From Marinomonas arctica (GTDB lineage: Bacteria > Pseudomonadota > Gammaproteobacteria > Pseudomonadales > Marinomonadaceae), in the NCBI RefSeq assembly GCF_003259225.1, contig NZ_QHJF01000005.1, positions 236,808 to 300,807 on the forward strand: a DNA stretch of 64,000 nt, written 5' to 3'. Positions 48,335 to 57,581 of this stretch are shown here, in pieces (within the stretch, counting starts at the first letter, position 1; each line of letters starts with the position of its first letter). The notes under the pieces were generated by a model that saw only the letters and a program-made list of their open reading frames with translations, did no database searches and was not told the origin of the DNA. The translations under genes and the position numbers were made by a program.

Positions 48335-48350
48335 GCAATTAGCAAGCCAA
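48335..48350 (-). promoter_or_regulatory. Sigma-54-type promoter of the nasA operon
   Basis: TTGGCTTGCTAATTGC on the reverse strand has GG and GC separated by exactly 10 bases, close to the sigma-54 consensus TGGCAC-N5-TTGC. Predicted transcription start near 48323, giving a leader of about 140 bases. The remaining ~130 bp up to nirD hold no gene. NtrC sites were not identified with confidence. Confidence 0.75.
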
Positions 48351-48481
48351 CTTTAAAAAGTGCTAATCAAACACATAAAACCTTATTTTTTAGCTCTTGG
48401 CTGATCCCACCCAATGGAGCACTATGTTTTCAAACACCCAAATAGCCCTTAAACAGTGCAATAACACGAAACCATGCACCG

Positions 48482-48817
48482 TTATAAATGGGCAGCGATA
48501 AACACATCACCACCCTCTAGTTTGGCCTGCCAATGAGATATCTTGATATCTTCTTCAAGACATTGGCCTGAGGCCAGTACAAAATGTTGTTTGTACAAAG
48601 GACTTGCCACTACCCATTGCTCCTGCAGATGAGCGACCAAGCCACGCGATAACACATTCGCCTTACCTATCGGATCCCAATTACTAATAGCGAATACTCT
48701 TTGCTCTGATTCAGGAACATAAAAAATGGCCACTTGTTCGCCACTGACCATAGCGGCTACCCCAGCGCCTTCCACCAAATCTTCTTGCTTACAAATCAAT
48801 GTCCATGGCGTCGTCAT
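48482..48817 (-). CDS. nirD: Nitrite reductase small subunit
   Basis: 111 residues from ATG 48817 (TTPWTLICKQEDLVEGAGVAAMV). The frame is open a few codons more to a TTG, but AAGGTGG precedes the ATG. Rieske-like fold of NirD without iron-sulfur ligands in the usual Cys/His spacing: QVAIFYVPESEQRVFAISNWDPIGKANVLSRGLV. Accessory subunit of NADH-dependent siroheme nitrite reductase. It starts 4 bases after the nirB stop codon. Confidence 0.95.
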   Translation of the reverse strand: MTTPWTLICKQEDLVEGAGVAAMVSGEQVAIFYVPESEQRVFAISNWDPIGKANVLSRGLVAHLQEQWVVASPLYKQHFVLASGQCLEEDIKISHWQAKLEGGDVFIAAHL

Positions 48818-48821
48818 TGTA

Positions 48822-51392
48822 TTAGCCCACCTTAGCAATTAATTGCTGTTTTTCTGATTCCGTTGCTGGACGCATTTGGTTACGCTCTTCAACAAATACC
48901 ACATTACTGTCGCTTCCCTCATAGTTAACAAACTGACGAAAGGTTTTAAGTGCTTCTGGATCTTGCAGAGTGGTTTTCCATTCGCATTGGAAAGTATCGA
49001 CGACATGTTGCATACGCGCTTCCAGTTCAGCACACAATCCTAACTTATCGTTAATCACGACTTCTTTAAGATAATCTAAACCACCTTCTAAACCGTCCAT
49101 CCAGACAGAAGTACGTTGTAATCGATCTGCGGTTTTGGTGTAAAACATCAACACACGGTCAATGTATTTCACCAAGGTTTCATCATCCAAATCTTTAGCA
49201 AACAAATCACCGTGGCGTGGCTTCATACCACCGTTACCGCACACGTATAAATTCCAACCACCTTCCGTTGCGATCACACCGATGTCTTTACTCTGAGCTT
49301 CGGCGCATTCTCGTGTACAGCCAGACACGGCAAATTTAATTTTATGAGGCGAACGCAACCCCTTGTAGCGGTTTTCCAGATCGATTGCCATTTTCATGCT
49401 GTCATTAACCCCATAGCGACACCAAGTGCTACCGACACAGGATTTCACCGTTCGCAAGGATTTACCGTAGGCTTGGCCTGTTTCAAATCCTGCCGCGATT
49501 AATTTCTCCCAAATTTCGGGCAATTGCGACAAGGTCGCACCAAATAAATCAATCCGCTGACCACCGGTTACTTTGGTATACAAGCCGTATTCTTTTGCCA
49601 CTTGCCCCAAAACAATCAATCTATCAGGGGTTATTTCACCACCTGGGATTCTTGGCACGATGGAATAAGTTCCGTCTTTTTGCATATTGGCCAGAAAGCG
49701 ATCATTGGTATCTTGCAAGCTGATGTGTTCTTTTTTCAGTACATAGTCATTCCAGACACTGGCTAAAATTGATCCAACCGCGGGTTTGCAAATCTCACAA
49801 CCATGACCTTTGCCATGCGTTTTTAATAGCTCGTTAAAGGTTTTGATTTCGCCAATTTTCACCAAGTTGTATAAATCTTGGCGCGTATAAGCAAAGTGCT
49901 CACAAAGGTCGGTACTCACTTCCACACCCAATGCCAACAGCGCATTGTCGACGACTTTTTTCAATAGAGCTGCACAGCCACCACAACCCGTTGCGGCTTT
50001 GGTGACGCCTTTCACATCACCAACGGACAAAGCGCCATTGCACACCGCGTCGCTGATATCTTGTTTAGAAACATTATGACAACTACAAATCGATGCGGTC
50101 GCTGGCAAGGCATCTACGCCTAAGCCAACGGGCGCACCCTCCATCGCAGGTAAAATAAGCGCTTGCGCTTGCTCAGGCAAATCAATGGCATTGAGGTAAT
50201 ATTGCAGTAGGGTGTCGTAATAACTGTTATCCCCCACCAAGACAGCACCTAATAGCTTTTTACCGTCTTCAGAGACCACCATTTTTCGATAGCTTTGGCT
50301 GATTTCATCTTGATATACAAAGACTTTACAGCCTTGAGATTGAGCATGAGCATCGCCAACAGAACCCACATCGCAACCCAAAAGCTTCAATTTGGTACTC
50401 ATGTCTGCGCCAGTGAACGTCACGCCAGCCAACCCTAAAAAGTCCGCCAACAAATGCCCGGCGGCAGATTTTGCCATGGCATAACCCGGTGCCACCAAGC
50501 CAAAGATACGATTATTCCACAGCGCACACTCACCAATAGCATAAATATCGTCATCACTGGTTTGACAATGATTGTTCACACTGATGCCGCCACGCTCACC
50601 CACGGTTAAACCAGACTGATGCGCCAGAGCATCCTGTGGTCGAATACCCGCAGAAAATAAAATTAGGTCGGTTTCTAGATGAGAGCCATCGGCAAAGTTC
50701 ATGCGATGGAACGCGTTCTCACCATCGACAATGTCTTTCGTTGCCGTATCTGTGTAGACCTTCACGCCTAAGCCTTCGATCATTTCTTTGAGAACCGCAC
50801 CACCCTTTTCGTCTAATTGAACCGGCATTAAGCGCGGTGCGAATTCCACCACACTGGTTTCCAAGCCAAGATTTTTTAGCGCATTAGCGGCTTCCAAACC
50901 CAGTAATCCACCACCGACCACCGTGCCTCGTGTGACTTGTTTAGCACAAGTTCTGATGGCATCTAGATCATCCAAGGTACGATAAACAAAAGTGTTATCA
51001 CGCTTATGACCCGGAATAGGCGGCACGAAGGGATAAGACCCCGTCGCCAGAACCAGCTTGTCATAGGCCAATGACTCACCATTTTGGAGCATCACCTGCT
51101 TAGCGTCTCGATCAATTTTGATCACCAAGCAGCCAGTAAAGTAACGCACGCCATGCGTATCGTATAAAGAACCATCTGTCATGGCTAAATCCGCGGCACC
51201 TTTGCCAGTGAAGTATTCACTTAGATGCACACGGTCATAGGCTAAATATGGCTCTTCACCAAACACGCTAATATGAAAGGCATCATGGCCACCCTGAGCG
51301 ATCATCTGCTCAACAAAATGGTGGCCGACCATGCCATTACCAATGACGATGAGATGCGGTTTTGCGGTCAAAAAAGACACGGTTGACGTCAT
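48822..51392 (-). CDS. nirB: NADH nitrite reductase large subunit (siroheme)
   Basis: 856 residues. FAD/NAD module (LIVIGNGMVGHHFVEQ, GTVVGGGLLGLEAANAL, YAIGECALWNNRIFGLVAPG), a BFD-like [2Fe-2S] domain (CSCHNVSKQDISDAVCNGALSVGDV...TGCGGCAALL), a second short Cys segment (GCEICKPAVGSIL), and the siroheme/[4Fe-4S] domain with SCVGSTWCRYG and SGCTRECAEAQSKDIG. Reduces nitrite to ammonium with NADH. Part of the nrtABC-FAD oxidoreductase-nirBD transcript. Confidence 0.97.
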   Translation of the reverse strand: MTSTVSFLTAKPHLIVIGNGMVGHHFVEQMIAQGGHDAFHISVFGEEPYLAYDRVHLSEYFTGKGAADLAMTDGSLYDTHGVRYFTGCLVIKIDRDAKQVMLQNGESLAYDKLVLATGSYPFVPPIPGHKRDNTFVYRTLDDLDAIRTCAKQVTRGTVVGGGLLGLEAANALKNLGLETSVVEFAPRLMPVQLDEKGGAVLKEMIEGLGVKVYTDTATKDIVDGENAFHRMNFADGSHLETDLILFSAGIRPQDALAHQSGLTVGERGGISVNNHCQTSDDDIYAIGECALWNNRIFGLVAPGYAMAKSAAGHLLADFLGLAGVTFTGADMSTKLKLLGCDVGSVGDAHAQSQGCKVFVYQDEISQSYRKMVVSEDGKKLLGAVLVGDNSYYDTLLQYYLNAIDLPEQAQALILPAMEGAPVGLGVDALPATASICSCHNVSKQDISDAVCNGALSVGDVKGVTKAATGCGGCAALLKKVVDNALLALGVEVSTDLCEHFAYTRQDLYNLVKIGEIKTFNELLKTHGKGHGCEICKPAVGSILASVWNDYVLKKEHISLQDTNDRFLANMQKDGTYSIVPRIPGGEITPDRLIVLGQVAKEYGLYTKVTGGQRIDLFGATLSQLPEIWEKLIAAGFETGQAYGKSLRTVKSCVGSTWCRYGVNDSMKMAIDLENRYKGLRSPHKIKFAVSGCTRECAEAQSKDIGVIATEGGWNLYVCGNGGMKPRHGDLFAKDLDDETLVKYIDRVLMFYTKTADRLQRTSVWMDGLEGGLDYLKEVVINDKLGLCAELEARMQHVVDTFQCEWKTTLQDPEALKTFRQFVNYEGSDSNVVFVEERNQMRPATESEKQQLIAKVG

Positions 51393-51475
51393 TATATTCC
51401 CCTTGCTGTAACCCTTATTGAAACTCTTGTTTTGGTAACATGCCTAACGGCTATCACTATCTAAAACGACTTGCA

Positions 51476-52741
51476 TCAGGCCACTTTGGCGCGACAATAC
51501 GCTTCGCCAAACACCAGTAAGTCAAGCACGTCAGAGACATTGGTTTTGTTTTGAATTAACTGGAAATACCAGCTTCCATCGGCGACGTTGCCATAAAGAA
51601 TAGCGCCAACCAGTAAGCCATCGTTGACCACCAGTTTGCGATAATGATGTGCGACCACATCTTTGAAAAAAATACAGCTATCCTCATCTGAGGGCTGAAT
51701 CCTTCCCACGGAGAAAAGATGAACGCCTGACACTTTCAACTTGGTCGGCGTAGGCTCTATAGCAAATGCGGCTTTCTCACCAACCAAGACCTTCATCAAA
51801 ACGTTAATTTGTGTCCAAATCGGTGCCACCAAACCAAAGGTCTGATGCTCAAACTCACAACATTCGCCTAAAGCATATACGTCGGGATGAGAGGTTTGCA
51901 TTTGCCCATCAACTACAATAGCCCGGTTCGTTGCCAATCCGGCGGCTTTGCCTAACGTGATTTCAGGAGAAATCCCGGCCGCCATAACGACCAAATTAAC
52001 CGCCAACTGTTCACCATTTTGACAAACCACATGGGACACTCGACCGTCATCCGCTTGCGCAAAGGACTCAGGCGACTCACCAAGGCGAAACGCAATGCCC
52101 ATTTGCTCAAGCCTTGCCTGCAACAGGCTGGCAGATTCTTCGTCTAACTGACGATTTAGTAAGTATTGAGCGCGATGAAAGACCACAACCTTGTGTCCGC
52201 GTTTCACCAAACCGACGGCTGCCTCTAAGCCCAATAAGCCACCACCTATTACACAAATAGATTGACTGCCTGTCAGCTGTGTCATGTCATCCACATCCTG
52301 CCAAGTTCGAAAGCCCATTACATTGGAAGCAGAGGCCCCTTTAATTGGCAATAGACTTGCCCGAGACCCCGTCGCTAGTACCAATTGATCATAGGCAACT
52401 GCCTGCCCGCTCGATAAATGCAGCGTTTTCGCTTCTAAATCCAAGCTCAGCACAGGATCACTTGAGAGAATCTGAACCCCGTCCTCTTGCATTTTTTGCG
52501 TATCAACTAACGCCATATCGGCATGAGAAATCTCCTTCGCCAATAAAGAAGACAACATAATTCGGTTATAACCAACGTGAGGCTCTTCTCCGATCAAGGT
52601 GATCTGGTAAAGATGTCCACACGCTTGTTGTAAGTCATGCGCCAATTTACTGCCCGCCATGCCAGCACCAACAATGACGAGACGGCGCTTATCCACCTGA
52701 TTCACTGGGCGTCTCCCCGACTGAGAAATAAGACTAGGCAT
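51476..52741 (-). CDS. FAD/NAD(P)-dependent oxidoreductase, probable electron donor of nitrate reductase (NasB-type)
   Basis: 421 residues from ATG 52741, overlapping the end of nrtC by 8 bases. It resembles the N-terminal module of NirB: VIVGAGMAGSKLAHDL (FAD), NRIMLSSLLAKEISHADMAL, VIGGGLLGLEAAVGLVKRGHKVVVFH (NAD), VYALGECCEFEHQTFGLVAP. No siroheme or Cys-rich [2Fe-2S] domain. NasA in this locus carries its own BFD [2Fe-2S] domain. The plausible scheme is NAD(P)H to this flavoprotein to NasA, as with NasB/NasC-type subunits. A rubredoxin/nitrite-reductase-like role is the alternative. Confidence 0.82.
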   Translation of the reverse strand: MPSLISQSGRRPVNQVDKRRLVIVGAGMAGSKLAHDLQQACGHLYQITLIGEEPHVGYNRIMLSSLLAKEISHADMALVDTQKMQEDGVQILSSDPVLSLDLEAKTLHLSSGQAVAYDQLVLATGSRASLLPIKGASASNVMGFRTWQDVDDMTQLTGSQSICVIGGGLLGLEAAVGLVKRGHKVVVFHRAQYLLNRQLDEESASLLQARLEQMGIAFRLGESPESFAQADDGRVSHVVCQNGEQLAVNLVVMAAGISPEITLGKAAGLATNRAIVVDGQMQTSHPDVYALGECCEFEHQTFGLVAPIWTQINVLMKVLVGEKAAFAIEPTPTKLKVSGVHLFSVGRIQPSDEDSCIFFKDVVAHHYRKLVVNDGLLVGAILYGNVADGSWYFQLIQNKTNVSDVLDLLVFGEAYCRAKVA

Positions 52742-53582
52742 TGGCAACCTTGGCGCTTGTGGCCATTTTTTTGCTCTTAGTTACTGCCTGAATAGGCTCT
52801 ACTTTGCGCTGTTTCTCATACAAAAAGGTCAGAACTTGGGTGCGATAATCTATGTATCTTGGGTCATTCGCCAAAGCTAAACGCTCACGTGGACGCTCAA
52901 GGTCAACATGCAGAATTTCGCCGACTGTCGCTTCTGGGCCATTGGTCATCATCACAATACGATCAGAAAGCAGCACGGCTTCGTCCACATCATGGGTGAT
53001 CATAATCACGGTATTGTTTAAGTCTTTTTGAATTTCCATCAACGAGTCTTGCAGATGAGCACGCGTCAAAGCATCCAAAGCGCCAAACGGCTCATCCATC
53101 AGCAACACACTAGGCTCCATTGCCAAGGCTCTGGCAATGCCAACACGCTGCTTCATGCCACCTGATATTTCATCAGGACGTTTGTCCGCCGCATGAGTCA
53201 TGTGCACCAACTCTAGGTTGTGCATGATCCAGTCATGCATTTCTTTTTTGGTTTTTGTTTTACGGAAAACCTGTTTCACCGCCAATTCCACATTCTGGTA
53301 AGCGGTTAACCAAGGCAGCAATGAATGGTTTTGAAACACCACCGCACGCTCTGGCCCCGGCCCTTTTACTTCTCGACCATCCAGCAAAATTCCACCCTCT
53401 GTTGCGTCGTACAAACCAGCGACTATGTTAAGAACCGTCGATTTACCGCAGCCGGAATGACCGATGAGAGAGACAAACTCGCCTTTCTCAATTTTTAAAC
53501 TGACATTATCCAGCGCTTTAAACGGCCCTTTTGGCGTTGGGAACTCAATCGAAATGTGACTGATGTCCAAATGTGTTGCCAT
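52734..53582 (-). CDS. nrtC: Nitrate ABC transporter ATP-binding protein
   Basis: 282 residues. Walker A GHSGCGKSTVLN, Q-loop QNHSLLPWLTAYQNV, signature ISGGMKQRVGIARAL, Walker B VLLMDEPFGALDALTR, and H-loop ITHDVDEAVLLSDR. The NrtC/NrtD/SsuB/TauB group of anion importers. It is shorter than cyanobacterial NrtC, lacking the fused NrtA-like domain, and so corresponds to NrtD/NasD in architecture. Follows nrtB and overlaps the next gene. Confidence 0.92.
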   Translation of the reverse strand: MATHLDISHISIEFPTPKGPFKALDNVSLKIEKGEFVSLIGHSGCGKSTVLNIVAGLYDATEGGILLDGREVKGPGPERAVVFQNHSLLPWLTAYQNVELAVKQVFRKTKTKKEMHDWIMHNLELVHMTHAADKRPDEISGGMKQRVGIARALAMEPSVLLMDEPFGALDALTRAHLQDSLMEIQKDLNNTVIMITHDVDEAVLLSDRIVMMTNGPEATVGEILHVDLERPRERLALANDPRYIDYRTQVLTFLYEKQRKVEPIQAVTKSKKMATSAKVANA

Positions 53583-53624
53583 GTTCTTTCTCCTGTTGAC
53601 GTTTGTTGGGGAGTCCTGCCTGAA

Positions 53625-54596
53625 TTAGCGAAGTACCTGCGTTTTATCCCAAGAAACAAAGCGCTGAATCGTCAGCATGACTCTGTCTAGCAAGTAACCA
53701 ATGAAACCAATCATCAATACCGCCACCATGATTCGGCCTAATGAATTCGAACTGCCATTCTGAAATTCATCCCAAACAAACTTTCCGAGCCCAGGGTTTT
53801 GCGCCAACATTTCCGCAGCAATCAACACCATCCAAGCAATACCTAGAGACAAGCGCAGACCAGTAAACATCAAGGGAATGGCCGACGGAATGACGATTTT
53901 CATCACATGTGTCATCCAGCCTAAACGCAATACTTTTGACACATTCAGCAGATCCTTCTCAACAGCAGCCACACCCACTGCCGTGTTAATCAAGGTCGGC
54001 CACATACAACACAAGGTGACCGTAAACATTGAGGTCAAAAACGACTTAGAGAACATGGGATCATCAGACACATAACTGGCACTCACCACCATGGTCACCA
54101 AAGGCAACCATGCTAGTGGCGAAACCGGCTTAAACACTTGGATAACAGGGTTTAAGGCACTGTAAACCGATCGATTCAAACCGATTAGAATCCCTAAAGG
54201 AATGGCAATCAGACTGGCCAAACCAAAGCCAGCCAAAACGGTATAAAGACTGGTAAAGATCTGATCAAAAAAAGTCGGCTTGCCTGTGTAATCCCTTAAC
54301 GTCGCAACGTAACTTGGGTCTTGGGCTTGCCGTTCTGCATTGCGCTCTTCTTGACGCACATAAAATTTGTCTTCTTTTACACGCTCTCGCTGATGTTCTG
54401 CAACGAGACTATTCCATTGTTCATACACCACGACCGGGCCAGGAAATTCTCCCAGTGAGGTATGCACTCGGCTCGCGCCAACTTGCCACAACAAGATAAA
54501 CACTAGAATGCCAAAGACGGGCAGCAAGATTCCCTTTACAGAAAAAGCGCTGAGCTTGTCTTTTAGCAGTGCCATGGTTACGCTTGGTATCATCAT
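53625..54596 (-). CDS. nrtB: Nitrate ABC transporter permease
   Basis: 323 residues. One N-terminal hydrophobic segment (PVFGILVFILLWQVGAS), a charged loop of ~70 residues, then five or so membrane helices with the ABC permease EAA-type loop (VLRLGWMTHVMKIVIPSAIPLMFTGLRLSLGIAWMVLIAAEML). The loop rich in Glu/Arg/Lys between helices 1 and 2 is longer than usual. Moves nitrate (and perhaps nitrite) with NrtA and NrtC. Two adjacent ATGs are possible starts. Confidence 0.92.
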   Translation of the reverse strand: MMIPSVTMALLKDKLSAFSVKGILLPVFGILVFILLWQVGASRVHTSLGEFPGPVVVYEQWNSLVAEHQRERVKEDKFYVRQEERNAERQAQDPSYVATLRDYTGKPTFFDQIFTSLYTVLAGFGLASLIAIPLGILIGLNRSVYSALNPVIQVFKPVSPLAWLPLVTMVVSASYVSDDPMFSKSFLTSMFTVTLCCMWPTLINTAVGVAAVEKDLLNVSKVLRLGWMTHVMKIVIPSAIPLMFTGLRLSLGIAWMVLIAAEMLAQNPGLGKFVWDEFQNGSSNSLGRIMVAVLMIGFIGYLLDRVMLTIQRFVSWDKTQVLR

Positions 54597-54623
54597 TTCT
54601 CTCTCGCTTTCATCTTGTTTGAT

Positions 54624-56033
54624 TTAGATTTGGTCGTCGCCTTTCAAACCGATTTTGAAGCTTTTCAAGTAATCATTCGGATGTTTGCCGTCATAGGTCA
54701 CGCCATCAATGAAGTCGCTTTGCGGCGGTTTAAAACCATCTTCTTTATCAAAATCAGGAAACTCATCTGCAGACATAACACCATCCTCAATCAGGGATTT
54801 TGCGGCTTGCGCATAAATGTCTGGGCGATACACTTCTTTGGCCGTTTTCATAAACCATTCATCGGATTTAGGTTCGGCAATTTGTCCCCAACGACGCATT
54901 TGTGTGAGATACCAAATGGCATCGCTGTAGTAGGGATAGGTGGCGTGATGACGGAAGAAAACATTGAAGTCAGGGATGTCACGCTTATCGCCCTTTTCAT
55001 ACTCGAATGTGCCTGTCATGCTATTGGCAATGACATCGTAATCCGCCCCAACATATTGGCTACGAGAAAGTATTTTGACGGCTTCTGGACGGTTGGCGTT
55101 GTTGTTTTCATCCAGCCATTTCGCGGCCCGAATCATGGCTTTGACAACACGAATATGCGTGTTAGGATTTTGTGCAGCCCAGTCACTGCTCACGCCGAAC
55201 ACTTTCTCTGGGTTGTTTTTCCAGATTTCGTAATCTGTGATGACAGGCACACCAATACCTTTAAACACAGCCTGTTGATTCCACGGCTCACCAACGCTGT
55301 AACCCGATATAGTGCCCGCCTCCATAGTGGCTGGCATTTGCGGTGGCGGTGTCACAGACAGCAAAGCCTCTGCGTTTATATAACCACTAGTATCCCCTTT
55401 TGCTGGTGCATAATAACCAGGATGAATGCCACCAGCCGCTAACCAATAACGTAACTCGTAATTATGTGTGGATACAGGAAACACCATCCCCATATTAAAT
55501 GGCTTACCTTGGGCTTTATAACCATCTATTACAGGTTTCAATGCACTGGCACTGATTGGATGAAGAGGCTTGCCATTTGAATCTGTCGAAATGTTTTTCT
55601 TCATTTCATTCCAAACATCGTTTGAGACGGTAATCGCATTGCCATTTAAGTCCATGCTAAACGCCGTAATAATGTGTGCTTTCGTACCATAGCCTATGGT
55701 GGCACCAAGCGGCTGACCTGCTAACATATGCGCCCCATCGAGCTGACCGTCGATCACACGATCCAATAGCACTTTCCAGTTTGCTTGTGCTTCTAACGTG
55801 ACATACAAACCTTCGTCTTCGAAATAGCCTTTCTCATAGGCAATGGCCAATGGCGCCATGTCCGTCAATTTGATAAAACCAAATTTGAGCTCTTCCTTTT
55901 CAGCATAATCTAACGCCGCATACGCGGTTGCAGAGGTGAACGCAGAAACCAACAACACAGACAAACTGACCTTCTGAGTGGCATTGACGAATGTTGGCAA
56001 AGGCATTGCTGTCTTCAAAAATCTTAGGTTCAT
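54624..56033 (-). CDS. nrtA: Nitrate-binding periplasmic protein
   Basis: 469 residues from ATG 56033; the open frame extends upstream but would place the terminator hairpin inside the gene. Signal peptide ([16 protein letters not shown]). CmpA/NrtA features: [137 protein letters not shown]. Delivers nitrate to NrtBC. Expressed from a sigma-54-type promoter through an attenuator leader. Confidence 0.94.
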   Translation of the reverse strand: MNLRFLKTAMPLPTFVNATQKVSLSVLLVSAFTSATAYAALDYAEKEELKFGFIKLTDMAPLAIAYEKGYFEDEGLYVTLEAQANWKVLLDRVIDGQLDGAHMLAGQPLGATIGYGTKAHIITAFSMDLNGNAITVSNDVWNEMKKNISTDSNGKPLHPISASALKPVIDGYKAQGKPFNMGMVFPVSTHNYELRYWLAAGGIHPGYYAPAKGDTSGYINAEALLSVTPPPQMPATMEAGTISGYSVGEPWNQQAVFKGIGVPVITDYEIWKNNPEKVFGVSSDWAAQNPNTHIRVVKAMIRAAKWLDENNNANRPEAVKILSRSQYVGADYDVIANSMTGTFEYEKGDKRDIPDFNVFFRHHATYPYYSDAIWYLTQMRRWGQIAEPKSDEWFMKTAKEVYRPDIYAQAAKSLIEDGVMSADEFPDFDKEDGFKPPQSDFIDGVTYDGKHPNDYLKSFKIGLKGDDQI

Positions 56034-56077
56034 AGTCACGCTCCGCTTAACGAATAGGAATAAAAAAATACAAAAAC

Positions 56078-56120
56078 AAAAAAAGGCGCATGCGATCACA
56101 AAAATGTGTTCGCAGGCGCC
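56078..56120 (-). terminator. Leader terminator upstream of nrtA (attenuator)
   Basis: On the reverse strand arms of 16 bases (56105-56120 and 56085-56100, two internal mismatches; outer pairs GGCGC / GCGCC, inner CACA / TGTG) are followed by seven T residues. It lies 45 bases before the nrtA ATG and downstream of the promoter, so it would block the operon without antitermination. Confidence 0.9.
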
Positions 56121-56152
56121 TTTGCCATTCAAAGAAAGCCCGACATTGGGCT
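56115..56152 (-). promoter_or_regulatory. ANTAR (NasT) target-like tandem hexaloop hairpins upstream of nrtA
   Basis: The first hairpin AGCCC-AATGTC-GGGCT (56137-56152) has a 5-bp stem and a hexaloop with A1 and G4, the hallmark of ANTAR targets. The second, GGC-AAAGGC-GCC (56115-56126), also has A1 and G4 and overlaps the terminator 5' arm. A competing stem CTTTG / CAAAG (56120-56134) with loop AATGG is possible. The layout matches the known two-hairpin antitermination motif. Confidence 0.72.
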
Positions 56153-56234
56153 ATCGATAATGTGGGTGACAATTAACCATCGTGGCTAATTTCACCAAAA
56201 ATTTTAAAACTCTGTGTTTCTGTAGGATCTACTA

Positions 56235-56250
56235 AGCATGCAACGTGCCA
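56235..56250 (-). promoter_or_regulatory. Sigma-54-type promoter of the nrt-nir operon
   Basis: TGGCACGTTGCATGCT on the reverse strand: the full TGGCAC -24 box and GC at -12, spaced exactly 10 bases from the GG. Predicted start near 56224, giving a leader of about 190 bases containing the hexaloop hairpins and terminator. The rest of the 348-bp gap (56251-56381) is AT-rich and holds no gene. Confidence 0.8.
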
Positions 56251-56381
56251 ATGTAACTAACCTAATGATTTATATGATTTTTGAAAAAAAACAACACCCT
56301 CAATACGACAAATCAGTATTTAAACATACCTAATTGCCCAATTATCATGCAGAGCGCACTAAAAAAAGACACGCAGATGCA

Positions 56382-57581
56382 TCACTTAACCGATTTATCA
56401 AAACCGGTTAGAATCCCATCTGGATGCAAGCAAACTTTTCCCGTCGCTACAGAATTCAACCAAGTTGCCTCCTCCTCGGCAGACAAATACCAATCCCTAC
56501 TTTCACCTTCTTCAGAAAAACCTAAAGCTTTGTTATAAAGATCCTGACGATAAACTTGCTCAGCTATGCGATTGAGTGACTCAACCTCACCCAATTGCTG
56601 CCAGCGATACATTTGCCCCATGATCCACAGGGCATAACTTGGCAAGGGCTTGTTAATATTACGGCCAGAAAAACGCTGATACGCTTTCATAGGCCAATCA
56701 AACTGGCCTTTGGGCTTAATGGCACTAAAGCCATAGACTAATTGCTCAACCGTACAATTGAGATAATCTGGATGACTCAATATGCTTAACAGTTCAGACT
56801 GATTATTCGCTTCATCCACCCACAAACAGGCTTTTTCTAACGCCCGAATAATAGCAAGGTAGGTCGCTTGATTTTGCTCCGCCCAAAACGAGTTCACGCC
56901 AAATACTTTTTCCGGTGTACTGCCCCAGATTTCATAACCTGTCACCAGCATGTGACCGACGCCCTGTTCAACCGCCAAACTGTTCCATGGCTCTCCAACA
57001 CAATAGCCATCAATTCCCCCTAGTTTTAAACTGTCGAGCATTTTTACAGGAGGAACCACAATAATTTGAACGTCTTTGTCAGAGTCGATGCCGGCTCGGC
57101 TCAACCAATCCCGTAATTGATAATTGTGGGACGAATAAGGATACACAACAGCAAAGCGCAGAGGCGCCAGCTCAGGGGAGCGACGATCAATCAACCTTTT
57201 TAAAGCCACACCTGTGCGGATGTCCGTAGATGAGTCTGCAAGACTCTGCAATTGTTCATATAAAGCATTACCAATGGTGATGCCGTTGCCATTATGACTG
57301 ACCGTAAAACTCGTCTGCATGGCGGTTTTTATGGTGCCAATACCCAGACTGGCGGCAATCGGCATGGACGCCAACATATGGGCCCCATCTAATAAATTGA
57401 AAGTAACCTTGTCACGAATACTGGCCCAAGAAGCTTCTTTCGATAACTCAACGTTCACACCTTCATCCAGAAAAAAACCTTTTTCCTGAGCAATAACAAA
57501 AGGGGCACAGTCGATTAACGGAATAAAACCAATGCGGACAGGCACGGCGTTCTGAATGATATTTGTCTCCATCTGACTCAT
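56382..57581 (-). CDS. nasS: Nitrate sensor protein NasS (cytoplasmic NrtA-like)
   Basis: 399 residues, homologous to the NrtA solute-binding fold but without a signal peptide: [126 protein letters not shown]. In the NasST system it holds NasT inactive until nitrate or nitrite binds. It overlaps nasT by 4 bases (ATGA), the normal nasT-nasS order. Confidence 0.92.
   Translation of the reverse strand: MSQMETNIIQNAVPVRIGFIPLIDCAPFVIAQEKGFFLDEGVNVELSKEASWASIRDKVTFNLLDGAHMLASMPIAASLGIGTIKTAMQTSFTVSHNGNGITIGNALYEQLQSLADSSTDIRTGVALKRLIDRRSPELAPLRFAVVYPYSSHNYQLRDWLSRAGIDSDKDVQIIVVPPVKMLDSLKLGGIDGYCVGEPWNSLAVEQGVGHMLVTGYEIWGSTPEKVFGVNSFWAEQNQATYLAIIRALEKACLWVDEANNQSELLSILSHPDYLNCTVEQLVYGFSAIKPKGQFDWPMKAYQRFSGRNINKPLPSYALWIMGQMYRWQQLGEVESLNRIAEQVYRQDLYNKALGFSEEGESRDWYLSAEEEATWLNSVATGKVCLHPDGILTGFDKSVK

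Noticed and set aside
51393..51475. Possible separate attenuator leader in front of nirB
   Set aside because: The 83-bp gap has no terminator-like hairpin, no T-run and no sigma-54 box; nirB is most simply co-transcribed with nrtABC.
56034..56132. N-terminal extension of nrtA to 56132
   Set aside because: It would encode the terminator hairpin and a Cys/Phe-rich leader; the ATG at 56033 gives a normal signal peptide.
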